NCBI GenBank assembly: GCA_008921705.1
Contig: VFFE01009205.1
Span: 4,024,235-4,088,234, forward strand
DNA length: 64,000 nt
DNA from: Burhinus oedicnemus
Lineage: Eukaryota > Chordata > Aves > Charadriiformes > Burhinidae
Direction of reading: 5' to 3'
Position 1 is the stretch's first letter; each line of letters opens with the position of its first letter. The translations under genes and the position numbers were made by a program. The notes under the pieces were generated by a model. The model did not search any database. It was not told the origin of the DNA and worked only from the letters and a program-made list of their open reading frames with translations. Below are positions 13,300 through 26,905 of this stretch, in pieces.

Positions 13300-16200
13300 A
13301 GGGACTCAGGATATTTTGTAAGAATTGTAAGTGTAAATATTTGGCAATAGTTTCATATCCGTCCTTTCCGAGTCCCCCTGGAATAGATGACGCCGGGTTA
13401 CTGTACTCTGTGTAGTTTCTGTTGATGGCAGTAGCAGATTTAACACTTCTACACAGTTACATTTTACTTTATGAGTATTTGAAGTTCGTCTTGCGTATGT
13501 CAAGTAATTGCTCTGCAGCATATTTTCTTGGAAGAGGATACAATGTTTGTTCAGTTTCTTAAAAGCTGTAAACGAGAGACAGCAAACTACAGGCCAGTTG
13601 CTGTTAAAAATACGCAGAGATGTTTTTAATTGCCAAAGGCATCTAGCGTAAAGCAGAAATATTTATTTGCCTGGCTTGTAGTTCAATTGTCAGACTTACA
13701 ACAAGGCTAAATCCATTCAAACAGTTACTGGAAATTGGTATTTGAACTTGTGAACTCAGGAAAACTCCTAATCCGCTCAGAGGTCTCTGGCGTGCCCTCC
13801 GAGCCCTGCAGACTGTTGTCTCGAGCTTTTCTTTAACTCTCCGGAGATTGTGGTGGCTGCCTTTGCGAGTTCCTGCCTAAATGCAAGTTGCACCAAAAGG
13901 GTTACAAAATTTTAAACCCTGTGTATGCAGACAATTTTCAGCTAGCTTACAGCAGCTGCGGAGTCGTGCTGATAGATTAAAAGCAGCTCCCAGCCCCAGA
14001 ATGAAGTACATTAGAGCTCCTGCTGAGTCGAGCTGGGGTGAGGCCTACACAGCTGTCATTTAGGCCAAGTTTCCAACTGAAAACTGAAGAAAAGGATGTA
14101 ACTTAAAGAAAAGTTATATTTTAAAACAAGGCATCTGCTTATTAGTCAAATATAGGCAGGAGTTCAGTTGTGCAGCGGGTTTCAGCCTCAACAGCCTGTC
14201 ACTTGGGAAGGTAGGGAAATAATTTTCAAGGATCAAGAAGGGGCATGTCCAGTCAAAGGCTGTTACTCGGTGGCACTGTAAAAATAATCCTTTTTTTCTG
14301 CGCTTGTCTCTCTCCCTGAAAAATAAACAAAATATGAGTATTCTTGAACTGTTGCACATCTGAGTGAGGAAGGCTGATCAGCTCACACAATTGCTTTTTG
14401 CTGATACTGACCTTAAAGCATAGCCGATTCCCTAGGGAGTGTGCTTGTATAAATCTGCAGTTAGCAGAGAGGCATTTATAAGAACAGAAATCTTTATGGC
14501 CTGTCCTCTATTTCCCAGCATGTCTTTACCATGGGAGAGGCAGTCCCCATTAGCCAGGCAAGTTCAGGAAATTGTTCGAGCACAGCTGATCCCTCACCTA
14601 CCCACCCCTCTACCCCGTGGATGGCAACGCCGCATTCAACACCGCACTGATGCTCACCCCTACGCCGAATTCTGTTACTTCTCTGCAGGAGCAAATTTGT
14701 TTGACCATGTCTCATCCTAGTAACATAAATGAACACGTGCCTTTTGGTTGTTTCTTCACTTCCATGACCAAGAGTAACTTTCTTGTCCTCGGTACACGCC
14801 AGCTTCTCAGTGGCTTCTCAATCTTTAATGCAGAGGGTCATTCATGAGAAACTGAGCAAAGAATATGAATTAATTATATTATCACATTGACATACTTTGG
14901 CTTCTGAGGACTTTTGTACCCATTTTTCATTTAATTTGCCTGTACAGTTGCAACAGATCTGGCCCTGCTCCTCACTTGCAGTTAACTGGCTGTTTATCTC
15001 ACAGTATTGCCCGCAAGTGCCTGAACCAGATTTATCCCTGGTTTGTTTAAAATAAAATATTCAAAAATATTTGTTCAAAATACTGACTTTTGTCTGTATA
15101 TAGTGTGTGGTATGAATAATTTGTTGGAGTTCAGATGCTACAGTGTTTCAGTTCTTATCAGAAGTGTACGATATGAATTTGAAAGTATGCCCTCTCGCTT
15201 GCTTTCTCATGTCTAGTGCATAATGAATTTCCAGCTTGGCAGAAAGGAAAGGATCAGAGTGGGAAGCAGAGTATACCATGAGGATTTATCATGATACCAT
15301 TGAAAACAATATGACAACTCTAGGTAATTTCTTGGTTACTGAAGTAACAGTCTAATTTGGTAAAGAACCCTATAAAATAAAGAACTTGTGTTCTTCAGCT
15401 AAAGAGCAACTATCAGTAATTAATTAGGTTAATGTCATAGGTGCCTGGTTGTAGTTTCCTTGCTTATCCCAAAGTATCCAACATTTTTCAGCACCATCCA
15501 ACATTAACATTACCATACATAAACCTATTTTTTTAAATATAAATTTGGGGTAACTTTGGATCTAAATGAGTGTCTATAATGAGTTGAAAGGCACAGTAAA
15601 GCTAGTGAGATCTATTTGTAGTGTGTACAGTAAACATTAGTGTTCCAGCAGTGTAGGTGGACCAAATCAGTGATCTTCTCAGGATACTCAAAGCAGAAAT
15701 ACTAATTTTCTTTGGGACCTTGGATCTAAAGCTGGATATGTGAACTCATTCTAGTATGGTGGTTCTTAATATATATGTTTTGGAGGTGATAGTCCTCTAT
15801 GGGACCATGCATGTGTGTATATGTTTGCATAGATCCTGTTATTTAATACTATTTATTCATGTTGACAGTAGTGAAAGATGGTTTTTACTTGTGTGGCAGA
15901 ATAGAGCTAATGTAAATTCAGTAATCATCCCTTAAGTATAGAGGAAGTAAAGAGAAAGCACTCCACTTGGCTATTGCTGTGAATCACTAAATAGTGGCAA
16001 ATGAGAAATGTATATGTTGAACTTCCTATTCTATGTGGAATAAGTGATAACTCAGTATTCTCTCACTTGGTGAATGCAGGGCACATATGTGCATTTGGCC
16101 TCTAGTAGAGTCAAATAAGTCACCTTTACCAGCCCTTGAAAAACTCCTGGACTAGCAAGACTTCCTGCTGTTTGTAGAACAAGGTTAGTAAGTTAGCCCA

Positions 16201-16640
16201 GTGTTGGCATAAAAATGTATAAAGCACTTGTAAAGGACTAAATATCTAAATTTATTAAGTGCTAAACATTGAGCACTGTTTTCCACTTGTGATTCTGAAA
16301 CCAGTGTGATGAATGTTCTTAGTAAAAGTAGTTGCACAAATGCGTATGTTATGAAGTTTCTTGGTAGGAAAATTAAATTATATATAGTGCAGTTTAAATG
16401 CATTATAGGCCTGAACCATAGAACCTATCACAGTTAGTGGAAGCAAAGCTTGCTACCATTCTGTTGCTCTTCCAGAAAGGAGTGTCGTACTGTATTATCA
16501 GCCATAATAACAACAAAAAAAAAGCCGAACAAAAAATTTCATTTTTTGCAGCTGTTGCTTGAATATCTTGAGTTCTTAAGGATTTTTCTCGCTCCATTTA
16601 GGAATGATATTCTGTAATCTGCAACACTAAGATTTTTTTT
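13300..16640. other. Intronic stretch without recognisable genes
   Basis: AT-rich, mostly unique sequence up to the G/T tract. Open frames are short and unconvincing. Nothing further seen. Confidence 0.5.
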
Positions 16641-16644
16641 GAGA

Positions 16645-16770
16645 TTTTTTTGGTGGGTTTTGTTGGTTCTGGGTTGGTGGTTTTTTGGTTTGGTTTTTTT
16701 TTTTTTTGGTGTTTTTTGTTGTTTTTGTTTTGTTGTTTGGTGTTTTTTGTTGTTTTGGGGGTTTTTTTTG
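16645..16770 (+). repeat. G/T-only low-complexity tract
   Basis: About 125 bases are built almost solely of G and T on the plus strand (one C near 16669), mixing T runs with GG and GGG groups. It is strongly strand-asymmetric, with no regular unit. Confidence 0.9.
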
Positions 16771-19700
16771 AAAGGGTTGAAGTATTTCTAGCTATCTAAT
16801 CTCATCTGAACACATGTGGGGCTGGATATTATGTATTTACATTTTGGAGACCTGCATCAATTTTTATAAGTTAACATGGCAATTTTATATATGCTAGTAT
16901 GCAGAAGCTTTCTCCACTTCTAAAAGGTTTTATTTTCATTAAGCTATGAATGCAGAAGAATGTCTGTCAGGTTTTTTTGCATTAGCTCGGCGGGTTTATC
17001 TTAAGCATACTCAGTAGACTTGCCTCAGTTTTTCTCAAGCTATTGTTCTTTTTTACACCGCGTTTGCACACTGCAGTGCATCTAGGGAATTTCAGCAGTC
17101 GGAATATACATGAAAAGAGACCCGCTCTACTTTCATAAGGTCCCTGGATGAATTGGACGAAACCTCAAGGCCCCATGGTGGAGCCAGAGCCACATTCATA
17201 TTCCTTGCCATCACCACACATATGATAGCATGAAGCCCAGACCAATCGAAAACTTGACAGTAAGCCTTTTGATTTTGCGGGGAAGCCTTCATCAAGCTGA
17301 GAGAGGGAAGGGAATATAGCCCAAACTGGACTTCATACTGTGGCAAGTTTGAAATCCCAGCCCAACCACAGAGCTGCTTGATTGGAATAGTTGGAAACTG
17401 TGTCCAGGAATTCGGCAGCAAGAACTTGGCTTTCAGCACGTCCTGCCTTTTTAAGGGAAAATTCACCATATGGGTCACTTAGGAGACTTATTTATTCTGT
17501 CAGAATTTTAAATATGTACATTCTATTAAAGCATAGGCGTAACGAGTACTATATAGCGTTTGCTGCTGTACATTTCTATTCCACAGCCACTTTGTTTCTT
17601 AGCCTCATGATGGAACACTCTTGGCTAAAGCTGCCACACTTTGACATTGCGTTCTAGGCTGTTTAATTATTTGGTCCTTAGTCTATGTGAGAAATGGAAA
17701 GAAACAAAAGAAACCCTCCTTTACGCTGTATATGTTAGCATTAGCTTCTCCTTTAAACATAATTATGCTTGAATGTGTATTGTAGGTGTGTTGTGAAACT
17801 GGTCTGTGCTTATTTGTGTGGGCGTTTTAGTGGTATGTCAAATTTACCATCGAATTCACTGATGACATTACATGGAGTTATGCCATTGATTAACTGTTGT
17901 TCTTGTTCATCCTTTTCCGCTCACGTGGCTGGGCGCTGGCACACGTCGATAGCTGCAGTGCGTTACTGCTAGTGGTGCCTTTGGGTTTGCAGATGGAAGA
18001 GCTGAGAATTTCCTCCTGAGGGAGATGACGGAGCCACTGCTGCAGGTCCCACCCTCCCCCCTGCCCCGAATACTTAATTTTAAAACTCCAACAATTCTGC
18101 ATTTTTGGTGCCTATCTAGAACTACATTTTATTCTTTGTTACCCCTGGAATTGTGATCCAATTATGCCTCAACCGAGCCCTCAGTCAGACAAAACTCTTG
18201 TTGACTTTCATGAGAGTTTATCTAATTAAAATACGAGTTGGGAGTGCAGAAGAGATAAATACCAGAAGCATGTAAAAAGTGGCAAACTGATAGATTTGTG
18301 CTTTGTGTCAGAAGGTCATCCCTATAACACACTTTCCTGATTGCGATGGGAGACTTTTTTCCATGGAGTGGTACATAGTCCCCCCTTCAGTGCAGTGGTG
18401 CCTTTTATAGACTGCAATTCCTCATGGCTGAAGCACAGCGCAAAGCATTTAATATTGTCTCATGGCAAGTAGATGGGAGTGCTGCCACTTTAAAATGGTT
18501 TGGTTTTTTTTTTTTTAAACTGCAGCAGGACTTCTGGCTGGTGGTCTCCCACCACCAAAAAGGTAGGGAGAGGTTGGTGGGGTGCATGGGACATAGCGGG
18601 AGTCCAGCCCAGAGCTCGGGAGGGGTTTATCAGCAAGCCCTCCTCTCCTCTCCTCTGGGGCACACAGGAGCGCAGCTGGAAGGAGGTGCCGGGGTTTGCA
18701 GTGCCCGCTGCTCACACGCTCTCCGAGGACTGTGTTGGCTGTGAAGCAGAGCAGAGGCTTGGTGCAGATCCATCCCGATGGCATGTTAAGGCTCTGTTGG
18801 ATCGGCTATTCAGCAGTGCTTCCTCAGCCAACATTTTGGGTTTGGTTGGTTAGATGATTTCTTAAAACCACAACACTGTATAACAGCATTTACTTTAGAT
18901 AATAACTTTTAGAGTGAGCTTGTGAGGTTCAAATGAGTCAATTTTAAGCACAAAAAAGCGTTAGAAAATTATTAGCTTATGAAGCTTAATGTTAAGGAGG
19001 AATCTAAACCAGAGCTTTTAAGGTTGAATTGTAGAGTGTCCAAATGTTCTTTATAGTTTGCAGAATCGTCTCCAGGAAACACCAAATTTGAGACTATAAA
19101 ATTGAACCAGTCTACATCTTGACCCCATAACTACATTAAATGTGGATACGTGAAAATTGCATATTATAAAACTGTATGCACGGTCACAGGATGGTATCTT
19201 TGTTGAGTTGTATTTAAATGGCTGCAGAGTGTAAACATCCAAAATGTAGGCAGTTTTCTGAAGGTCTACGGAGGGAAAGGCTCTGAGCGACTCTCACTGA
19301 GAGCTCTCTGCGTTGGATCCCAGCGGGTGGTGCGTGCCCAAAGCAGTCACCACGTCCCTGGGAGAGCAGGGTGCTCCCACCTTGAGAGGGCGTGACTCTG
19401 TAGCCCCTTCCTCTTCCATTCCTCAGCGCCGCGGGGTAATTAGTGCCAACAGCTCCAGTCATTCTCACTGCAGTACACCCAATCGCTTCAAAGGAATTTT
19501 TGTGAAACAGGAGTCTCCCATATTATCAAGAGTTAATAATTATAACAAATATATGCTTTGTGATTAAATAATGCGCAGCTGGAAAAATTAATCACATCAT
19601 GCATTAAGCAATGCTTAAGTCTTTTAAAGCAGCAATAGGTGCAGAATTTAACATTTAAAGATCCCTTGAAATGCCAGGGAATGAATATAAATGACTCGGT

Positions 19701-21320
19701 GCTCTGTAGTGTCTTGATGTAGTGATGCTAGCCAATGAAGGTACAGGATTCGATCCTGCTATTTTATAATAGGCTAGTAAATATTTTATCTTGTGCCATG
19801 TTCCTTTTACATTAAATTTTAGTCCAAGCCCGCCACTCCCTTAGTCAAGCAAAAGTTTAAATTCATTAATTTTTTAAAGGGCTGATACTGGCTGTTTACC
19901 CCGTTGCCTGAGCACACGAGAGGACAGGTGCTCTTTTGCTCTTTCCTCAGCCTGTCCTGCATTTTCGGATTTAAGCTCTATTTTCCAGGAACCTTGTCCT
20001 ATTAAAAAAAAATAAAAATAAAAAAATCAAAATATAGTGCCATTTTGTTTGCTTGCTGAAGGCGCAGACCTGGAGAATCAGTGCTGTGCATAAGCTGCCT
20101 GACCCTGCAGTTTCTCTTACCAGGGGCTCATTTGTATGCAGAGGGGATTAGTCAGAATTTACTGTAGCTTCGCCCTGGGGAGCTGTGAACTCCCTAGGAA
20201 TATGCTCTGACGAAAGCGTGCAGTTGGTAAGATTAGAACAAACCCTTCTGCTACAGAAAGTGCCTTGGTCACTCACTAGGCCTCCAACATTGAAATCATT
20301 TTCATTTATAACCTTTTTGATCATTCAACCTCAAAGAAGCCTTGGCTTTTATGACAGCTTGCACCAAAATTGCCCAATTATTTGGGGGGGGCGGGGAGGA
20401 GAGGAGGGAGGGAGAATCTGAAAACAGTCAGATGTGAGAGACAGGGCACTTGATCTGTGCTCATGGCTTTTTCTTCCCTTCTCCTACCAATATTTTTACA
20501 GCTGTTGACATATATTGAGTTACATGTGGCTGTGCCATATCCCCGTGGTATAGTTTCAAAGATCTGTTCACCATAAAGTGTGCTGTTCTCAAGTAAATGA
20601 CTCTGACTTCAAGAAAGCACAGTAGTTTAAATGTTACTATAAATACAGGAGCTAAGACATTTTAATTATAATTTTTGAGTTATACAGTGCTCTGTACGTA
20701 CACTAGGCATTTACAAAAGGCTGGAGATGTGCTCAGGTTACTGTGCTCTCTTGTGGATAAGGCAGTAACTGCAAGCAGCTGGTTTTGCTGATCCCCGTTA
20801 TTTACCTGTATTTGCACAGTGTTTATTGACAATGAACATCTTAGATTTGGGAGTTCAGCTGTGGGAGCTAAAGAAGAGAGAAAAACAGGCAATTCAGCAA
20901 AAATATATTCAAACTCAGATTCAAGAGAATTTTTTGCTTTGGGACATCCTAGGAATGTTACTTTTGTCAGAATATGTTACAACTTTAGTTAGGAAATACC
21001 AGCACATCTATTGTCCTTTCAATGCCCTTCCAACTCGCATCTGGTAACTAGGGCAGATTGAGAATTCAGTACTAACAGATCTGTCAAATTTTTGAGAAAA
21101 TCCCAGGGTGTGAGTTCATTGCTGATTAATTTTTTCATCAGTGTAGCAGTGTTGGCTTTAGCGAGGTTATTCCTAATTTGCTCTGATGAAAGGAGGAAAA
21201 AAAATCATTCTTGAAGTGGGTGCTGCTGTCTTGGGAATAAATAGGTACAGGGTGTGGGGGAAGCACAGATGAGCAGCAGTATGTGGCAGGAGGTTAATTT
21301 TTAGCTGTCAGTGAGTTGAT
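16771..21320. other. Intronic stretch without recognisable genes
   Basis: Mixed AT-rich DNA with a slightly GC-rich patch around 18540-18780 that opens overlapping frames on both strands, none recognisable. A short ctcct repeat lies near 18638-18656. Confidence 0.5.
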
Positions 21321-21324
21321 GGTG

Positions 21325-21363
21325 TTATTTTATTTTATTTTATTTTATTTTACTTTATTTTAG
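21325..21363 (+). repeat. Pentanucleotide microsatellite, TTTTA-type
   Basis: About seven units of attttatttt-type pentamers, with one C interruption near 21352. Confidence 0.9.
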
Positions 21364-22079
21364 CTTGAAAACAAACCATACATAAAAAGCTTTTATAGGA
21401 TTTTGTCTTGTATATCAGTACCAGTTATGCATGGTAAAGGTTTCCACCCTGGATATGGAGATCTGATCCTTTGCATTTGGGCTGATACATACGGTAGAAT
21501 GGTGACTATAAGCTTAAATGATTCTGTAGTAGGGTAACATCTAACATTGCCCTTTGGAGAGCTCTGCAATTGAGATCTAACAAATCAAGTATCAATAGGG
21601 CTCCCTAAATGAATTTGTCTTCCTGCAGTACCTGTGACAGAGCCATTGTAATGGAGATTTCAGCTATCTCTGCTGTGACTACTGCAGTAAAAGCAGCTCC
21701 TCTCAGTGCCTTCAGGGCCTGAACCAAGATTCATTGGAATCAGTAAAAAAAAAAATCTTTCGATGACTGAAACCAATTTTGAATCAAGCCTTTACTGCAG
21801 GCTTGGATGCCCATCGTTGCTGATGGCATGTTTTTGGTCATGCAGTCTACTAATCTACATAAATTAATAAATAATATGCATAATAAATGGCACACATACA
21901 GTAAACTGCATCTCATGGTTGCATGAAAGACTGTTACGGTTTCTAGCAGCATTCCCCATGGCTTCAACAAGAAATGCTGACAAAGTCAAAGGACTTTGGG
22001 CACTGTAGAAGTCCTCGGTGCCATTGCCAGCAGATCCTCCTTGGTCATTAAGCGGTGCCCCTGTGTCACTCAGCCAGGG

Positions 22080-22160
22080 AACGCTATGATATTCCATTTT
22101 AAAACAGTTGTCAAGTCTCCCGAGTAGGAACTGAAAACCCTGGACCACCATCTGAGCTAC
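22080..22160 (-). repeat. Possible relic of a tRNA-derived SINE
   Basis: On the minus strand, tagctcagatgg (22159-22148) fits the pol III A-box pattern of tRNA genes, and ggttttcagttcc (22139-22127) loosely resembles a B-box, but the two are closer together than in a working tRNA. No cloverleaf closes, so it is not a tRNA gene. A degraded tRNA-derived SINE is the likeliest source; chance is possible. Confidence 0.25.
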
Positions 22161-25100
22161 ATCCTCTGGTCTTTCCCCTCCAAAATTGTAACAGATATTT
22201 TTTAAGGTGTTTTTGAGTAGCAGTGGGAAAGCATGCAGGCTGTAGAGATTGTAGGAAGGTACTGAGAGCATTTGACCAATTCTTAACGTCTTTTACTGGA
22301 TTTGGACTCAAATCATTGTGTGCTTCCTTTGCTTACAACTTCACCTCTTTTGTGAATCAAACCCAGCTTTTCTGTTGTGCAAATTGTACAGGAGAGTGAG
22401 GTCCAGAGAAGGATTTCATTCTCCCACTGAGCACCGTTACAAACTCTTACTTAAGAGAGCAGGACCATTCATCTCGAGCACCTTGCGGGTTGTTTTTTCT
22501 TTCAAAAACTTCTTTCAAAGTCAGAGCATAGGTGAGTGAGCTGAATGATGAGAATAAACTGTAAGCCCCGTGCTGATGTACCTGGTCCCTGGGCAACATT
22601 TCAGATGGCAAAGGCCGTCCGTTTGTGTTCGCCTTATGGACGTTTCTGTATGTGATACCTTCTATTATCCATGCTAGTTAAGCTGGCTTCTTCCTCAGAG
22701 GGGGATTAGGATGCTTTGATAATACTGTAGTAGTTAGCCATATACAAATGAAGTGTTTAATTAATTAATTTTGCGGATATTTTTGGTTATGTAAATCAAA
22801 CCCAAGCAATAATAAGTCCTGTTGCTGGACGTAGCTAGCAGGCCAGCTACCTTTTGCAAACAGATGTCTGGCTGTGAATTCATCAAAGGTTTGCGTGTAT
22901 GATTCTTAGCATTTCTTCTCATTAGCACATTTATCAGGGAGTGCGGATGAGCTGTTTTTTCCCTACATCCTGTTGGGTGGTTGCTTTTGAGGGAGGAGTC
23001 TGGGCACAGGCTGTGTTGAGGATGCAGCATCTTTCTTGTCCGTGCAACCGCCAGGGACGCGCTGGCTCGGGCAGGCTGGGGCTGGCCCCAGGGCTCTGGC
23101 AGAGAAGGGCAGGGGTATCTCGGGCACTCCTGGGGCAGCCAAGCAAGACAGGCTCCCTCCTGCAGCCTGAAAAGCTGGGGCACGTTCACCTCCTTCTCTG
23201 TCTTTTAAATGACTTGTATTTGTCCAGTCTGCTTAAGATAAAATTTAAGATTTGTATTCAAAGGTACTGACTGACATGTTTCCTTTATGAATTCTTGTGG
23301 ATTACTATTGATTTTTGACTGTGGTTTTCAAAATCCTGCTTCTAGGACTCTGGAGATTTCCCTGCTGCAATAATAATGTATTGTCATTCTTAATATCTCA
23401 GATCCCTGACACAATATTCATATTAAAACCACAAAAAAGCTACATTAGAGTAACACTGAGGGTCTGACTGGAGCCCACCAAGGCAGGGGAAATCAAAGTC
23501 GAGGCTGAAAATTAGGGCTGACACTCTGAAACGTATCCCATTGTACTTAAGTACTGGAGTTCATCTGTGATTGCAAGATCACGTGTGTTTGAGAGATGGA
23601 TTCCTCCGTACAGCAGGAATGAGTTATGATGTGTTGTAAATTGTCAGCATTAACTATTGTAGTTGAGAGTGCTTGTTTTTGTGGAGAGCTACATAAACCA
23701 GCATTATGGAAGTCACTTTAACATATTTTATGAACTTTTGTTCTCTTTCACACACAGTGCCATTAAAATTTCAGTCTGCATTTCTGCTGCTTGCATAATA
23801 ATTCTGGATCAAATTGTTCAGGTCAATAAGGAGAGAATAAAAATGTCACAGCACTATCTGTGTGAGCTTGTAGGCATTTTTCCTTTAACTATATTGCCCC
23901 AAAAACATTATGCGGACATGCACAGTCCTTTGCATGAGTGTGATAGATGGTTTGATTTATTCACCTGTACAATGTGTTGTCTGAATGCTTGTAGCACCAC
24001 TGAGGTATTGGAAGGCTTTCCATTTGACCGTGTCTTTTGACGTTTCTCATACCATCTCTTTGGGAGTTAAATTTTTCCAGTCAAACTTTTTTCTTGCTAA
24101 GTTTGAGAGCTTACTTCAGTCGTTTATTGGTTTCTCAGTGCGCAACGTGAAACCCAGTGGAGCATCAGGGGTGGGAGTTGAGAAATAAAGAGGGAAACTT
24201 CCTGTGGCTGAGAGGCCGGGAGGGCGTTGCATGCTGGTGGGCACCTCCAAGGGATTTGCACAGGGTGAACATGGTTCTCTGCTGCTGCCACCCATGTTAG
24301 CATCAGGAGGGGAGCAGAAGTGTTCTGACAAAATTAAACAAATAAATTAAATATGTGAGTTTAGATTTTAGAGCAAGGTGTTTTAACCATATTTTTATTA
24401 ATGGTTTTAGAAATAGCTGTTCATCCCCCTTTCCATCTGCTTCTCTCTTCTGTTATTAATACTCACGTGAGAGCGCATCTGACGTTACCCTCCTAGTTCA
24501 TTGAGGCAATGTGAAAGAGTTTCTTTATAAATGAGGATTATGGGTCATTTACATATATCTAGGATCTCTTTTTTTTTGGTGCTATTTTTAGTAGTGAACA
24601 GATAGGCACAGAAAGTAGATGCATGGCATCCCATCAGAGAGGAGCATTTGAAACTTGGTGAGCTAAAGCATCTGAGGAACTCCACACGCCCCAATATGCA
24701 CACTTTGTGCAAACATGGCTTATTAGTCACTAATTTCGATGATGACTGAGGGGCATGTGAACATGTATTATTTTGACATAGATGCTTACCAGCTTTACTC
24801 TTATCTGCTTCTGAAGACAGCCACGGACCAAGCTGAAGTTTGGTGTAATTAATTGAGACTCCATTAACATCAGAGCTGTGCTACGGTGCACAAAAGATCT
24901 CATTAAATTTGGATATTCAACAGCACTTGTAGCATTCATGTATGTTGTTTGCTGTTACAGACATTCTGGTATTGGAAAGCTCAGCATTACCGCAGCTGCT
25001 TTCAAAGATGTGGCAATTTCTAGATGAAATTATTTTTGGAAAGGCCAGATGAAGTTACAAGTTTACCTGGAATGCTTATTTTCCTCTGAGGGGATGCCTA

Positions 25101-25623
25101 ATGCCTTACCCTGATCACAGTGCTGGCACTTCGCATTGGTTAACACAATTTGAAGGGTAAATAGCGGTAACTTCCTGATTCAGCATGCAACTATTGGTTC
25201 TTAAACCTATTGCAAATCGCAGTTTTTATCATATCCACCAACATCCCCAAAGTGTCATGTAAATATATGGAAGAGATGTGCAGTTACTGCTTGCATGTAC
25301 CATCCAGGTGAGGTATGTCACTTGAAAATACCAAAAGCTAGTCAACATTAAACAACATTGGGTCACAAAACTCTTTTAAATAGAGAAAATCATTAAAGGA
25401 GGCTTTAAAAACACACACACATGCCCTAACATTATCACAGCCGATCAGTTTAAAGTGATTTCAGTATTTCCAAGAAAAAAATTGGTTTTGTTCCTTTGAA
25501 ATTATGTATGCCTAAGTTAATCTTTCAAGTGAGTTATAAATCCCTGTAAATGGGGTTAGCACTGGAATGAATTATCGTTACAAAAATTGGAATGAAGATA
25601 AATCATGTTTCCTTGGTAAAAAT

Positions 25624-25731
25624 CTAATAATAGCTGTCGGGTCCATCCAACTCTGCACAGATGTAGATCCCCTGTTCTGTGACCGTGATGCGCTCTGAGA
25701 AGCTCACGCTGCCTGCCCACGAGATCAGGGT
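25624..25731 (-). CDS. Candidate terminal coding exon on the minus strand, product not recognised
   Basis: Seen on the minus strand: a 3' splice-like sequence (gaaccttgcag) ends at 25732, with a branch-point-like tactgaac upstream. It is followed by 35 sense codons and a TAG at 25626-25624. The peptide begins TLISWAGSVSFSERITV and ends with two tyrosines. It has an ordinary, non-repetitive amino-acid mix, and its codons are richer in G/C at third positions than the AT-rich flanks. An in-frame TGA lies four codons before the proposed exon start, so the open frame closely fits the splice boundary. I do not recognise the family and see no catalytic motif. The only minus-strand AATAAA I noticed nearby is over 1 kb downstream, and no partner exon was found. 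It could equally be a chance 38-codon frame in a conserved noncoding element; another minus frame is also open here. Confidence 0.3.
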   Translation of the reverse strand, partial: TLISWAGSVSFSERITVTEQGIYICAELDGPDSYY

Positions 25732-26738
25732 CTGCAAGGTTCAATACTAGGCAGAGTTCAGTATTTTAAGAGTTTTATTAAAACTGTGACACTTGAACTG
25801 GTGCAAGCAGATGTGCACCTAAAAAGAGGAAACAAATTAACTACATCACTTAATTTTGGAAGAAGCAAGATGAGATTTTTTGGTTTCAGTGATGATAATC
25901 CAGAGTCTATTTAAGCGTCACAAGGCCAACTGCTGCTTCGTTAACCTGTGTCAGAAGAAGGCTTTTTTTGGGCAATGGGGGCAGGTTTGCAGTACAAAGA
26001 CACTGTGTAGCAGTGCAGGCGAGGTGGAGCAGCGCAGCTCCGGCGAGGTGTCCTGACCTCCCTGACCTGGTACACTTCACAGGAATTAAGTTCGTTGTTT
26101 TACAGAGTCAGACCTTTAAAAAAAAATTTAAAAATCCTTTGAGGCCCTCCCCATCCTTATCTAGGAGGGGTGCTGGGGAGCTCTCGGTAACACGTATCTT
26201 GGAGAATTGTTAGTATTAAACTGCTGTCAAATTACCAAAGTGTTACAATGTACAGGACATGCACTTTCAGCCACTGTCTCTTCAGTGTGTGGATGAATGT
26301 CAAAGGGAATATTTTGTGACAGTTCCTTGTGACCCAGATTCCGCAGAAGTCTCTTATAAAATAATCTTTGAGTGAACACTACTCACACGTCCTAAGGACA
26401 CCTCATCCCCGTGAACCCAAAGGTAAGAGTGAAGCTGCTGTGCACTGTGAGATCTGTGACTTTCTATCTGAGAATTTCGGTCTTGTTTGATAGTTCAGCC
26501 TTTGTGCCCTGCAGATCCATTTTAAATTGTCTGAAGCTGGAATAAATCTATTACAATGACCACCATTTATTTTTTTTTTAATAATACAAGATGGGTCTGT
26601 GAAGAGGTGTTAAAAAGTAAAAATGAAAGGCAGAAGTTGTAAGGAAAAATCTGTTCATTGGACAAACCTGCAATGCAGTAAATAATAACCCCAGAGGTGA
26701 AAGACAGCCTGATCTAGAAAAAAGGCAGTGGAAAAGAC

Positions 26739-26774
26739 TTTTTTTTCCTTTTTTTTTTTTTTTTTCCTCCTTTC
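26739..26774 (+). repeat. Polypyrimidine (T/C) tract
   Basis: Uninterrupted T/C sequence dominated by T runs with CC pairs. A second pyrimidine-rich stretch lies at 26906-26965. Confidence 0.85.
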
Positions 26775-26905
26775 TGTGGGTCTAGGAGAGGAAAGGTCCT
26801 TTATTCTTTAGTAACTTTTCTGATTTTAAATATGTGCTTGTCTGGTCATAAGGAGCAAGGTCATTCCTACTGCTCGGGGCCTAGGCTTTGTGCTGGCGTT
26901 GGCGG

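Noticed and set aside
21864..22271. 135-codon minus frame that reads like a plausible protein
   Set aside because: No family recognised, no convincing splice sites, and it overlaps a tRNA-like A-box, which points to a decayed repeat.
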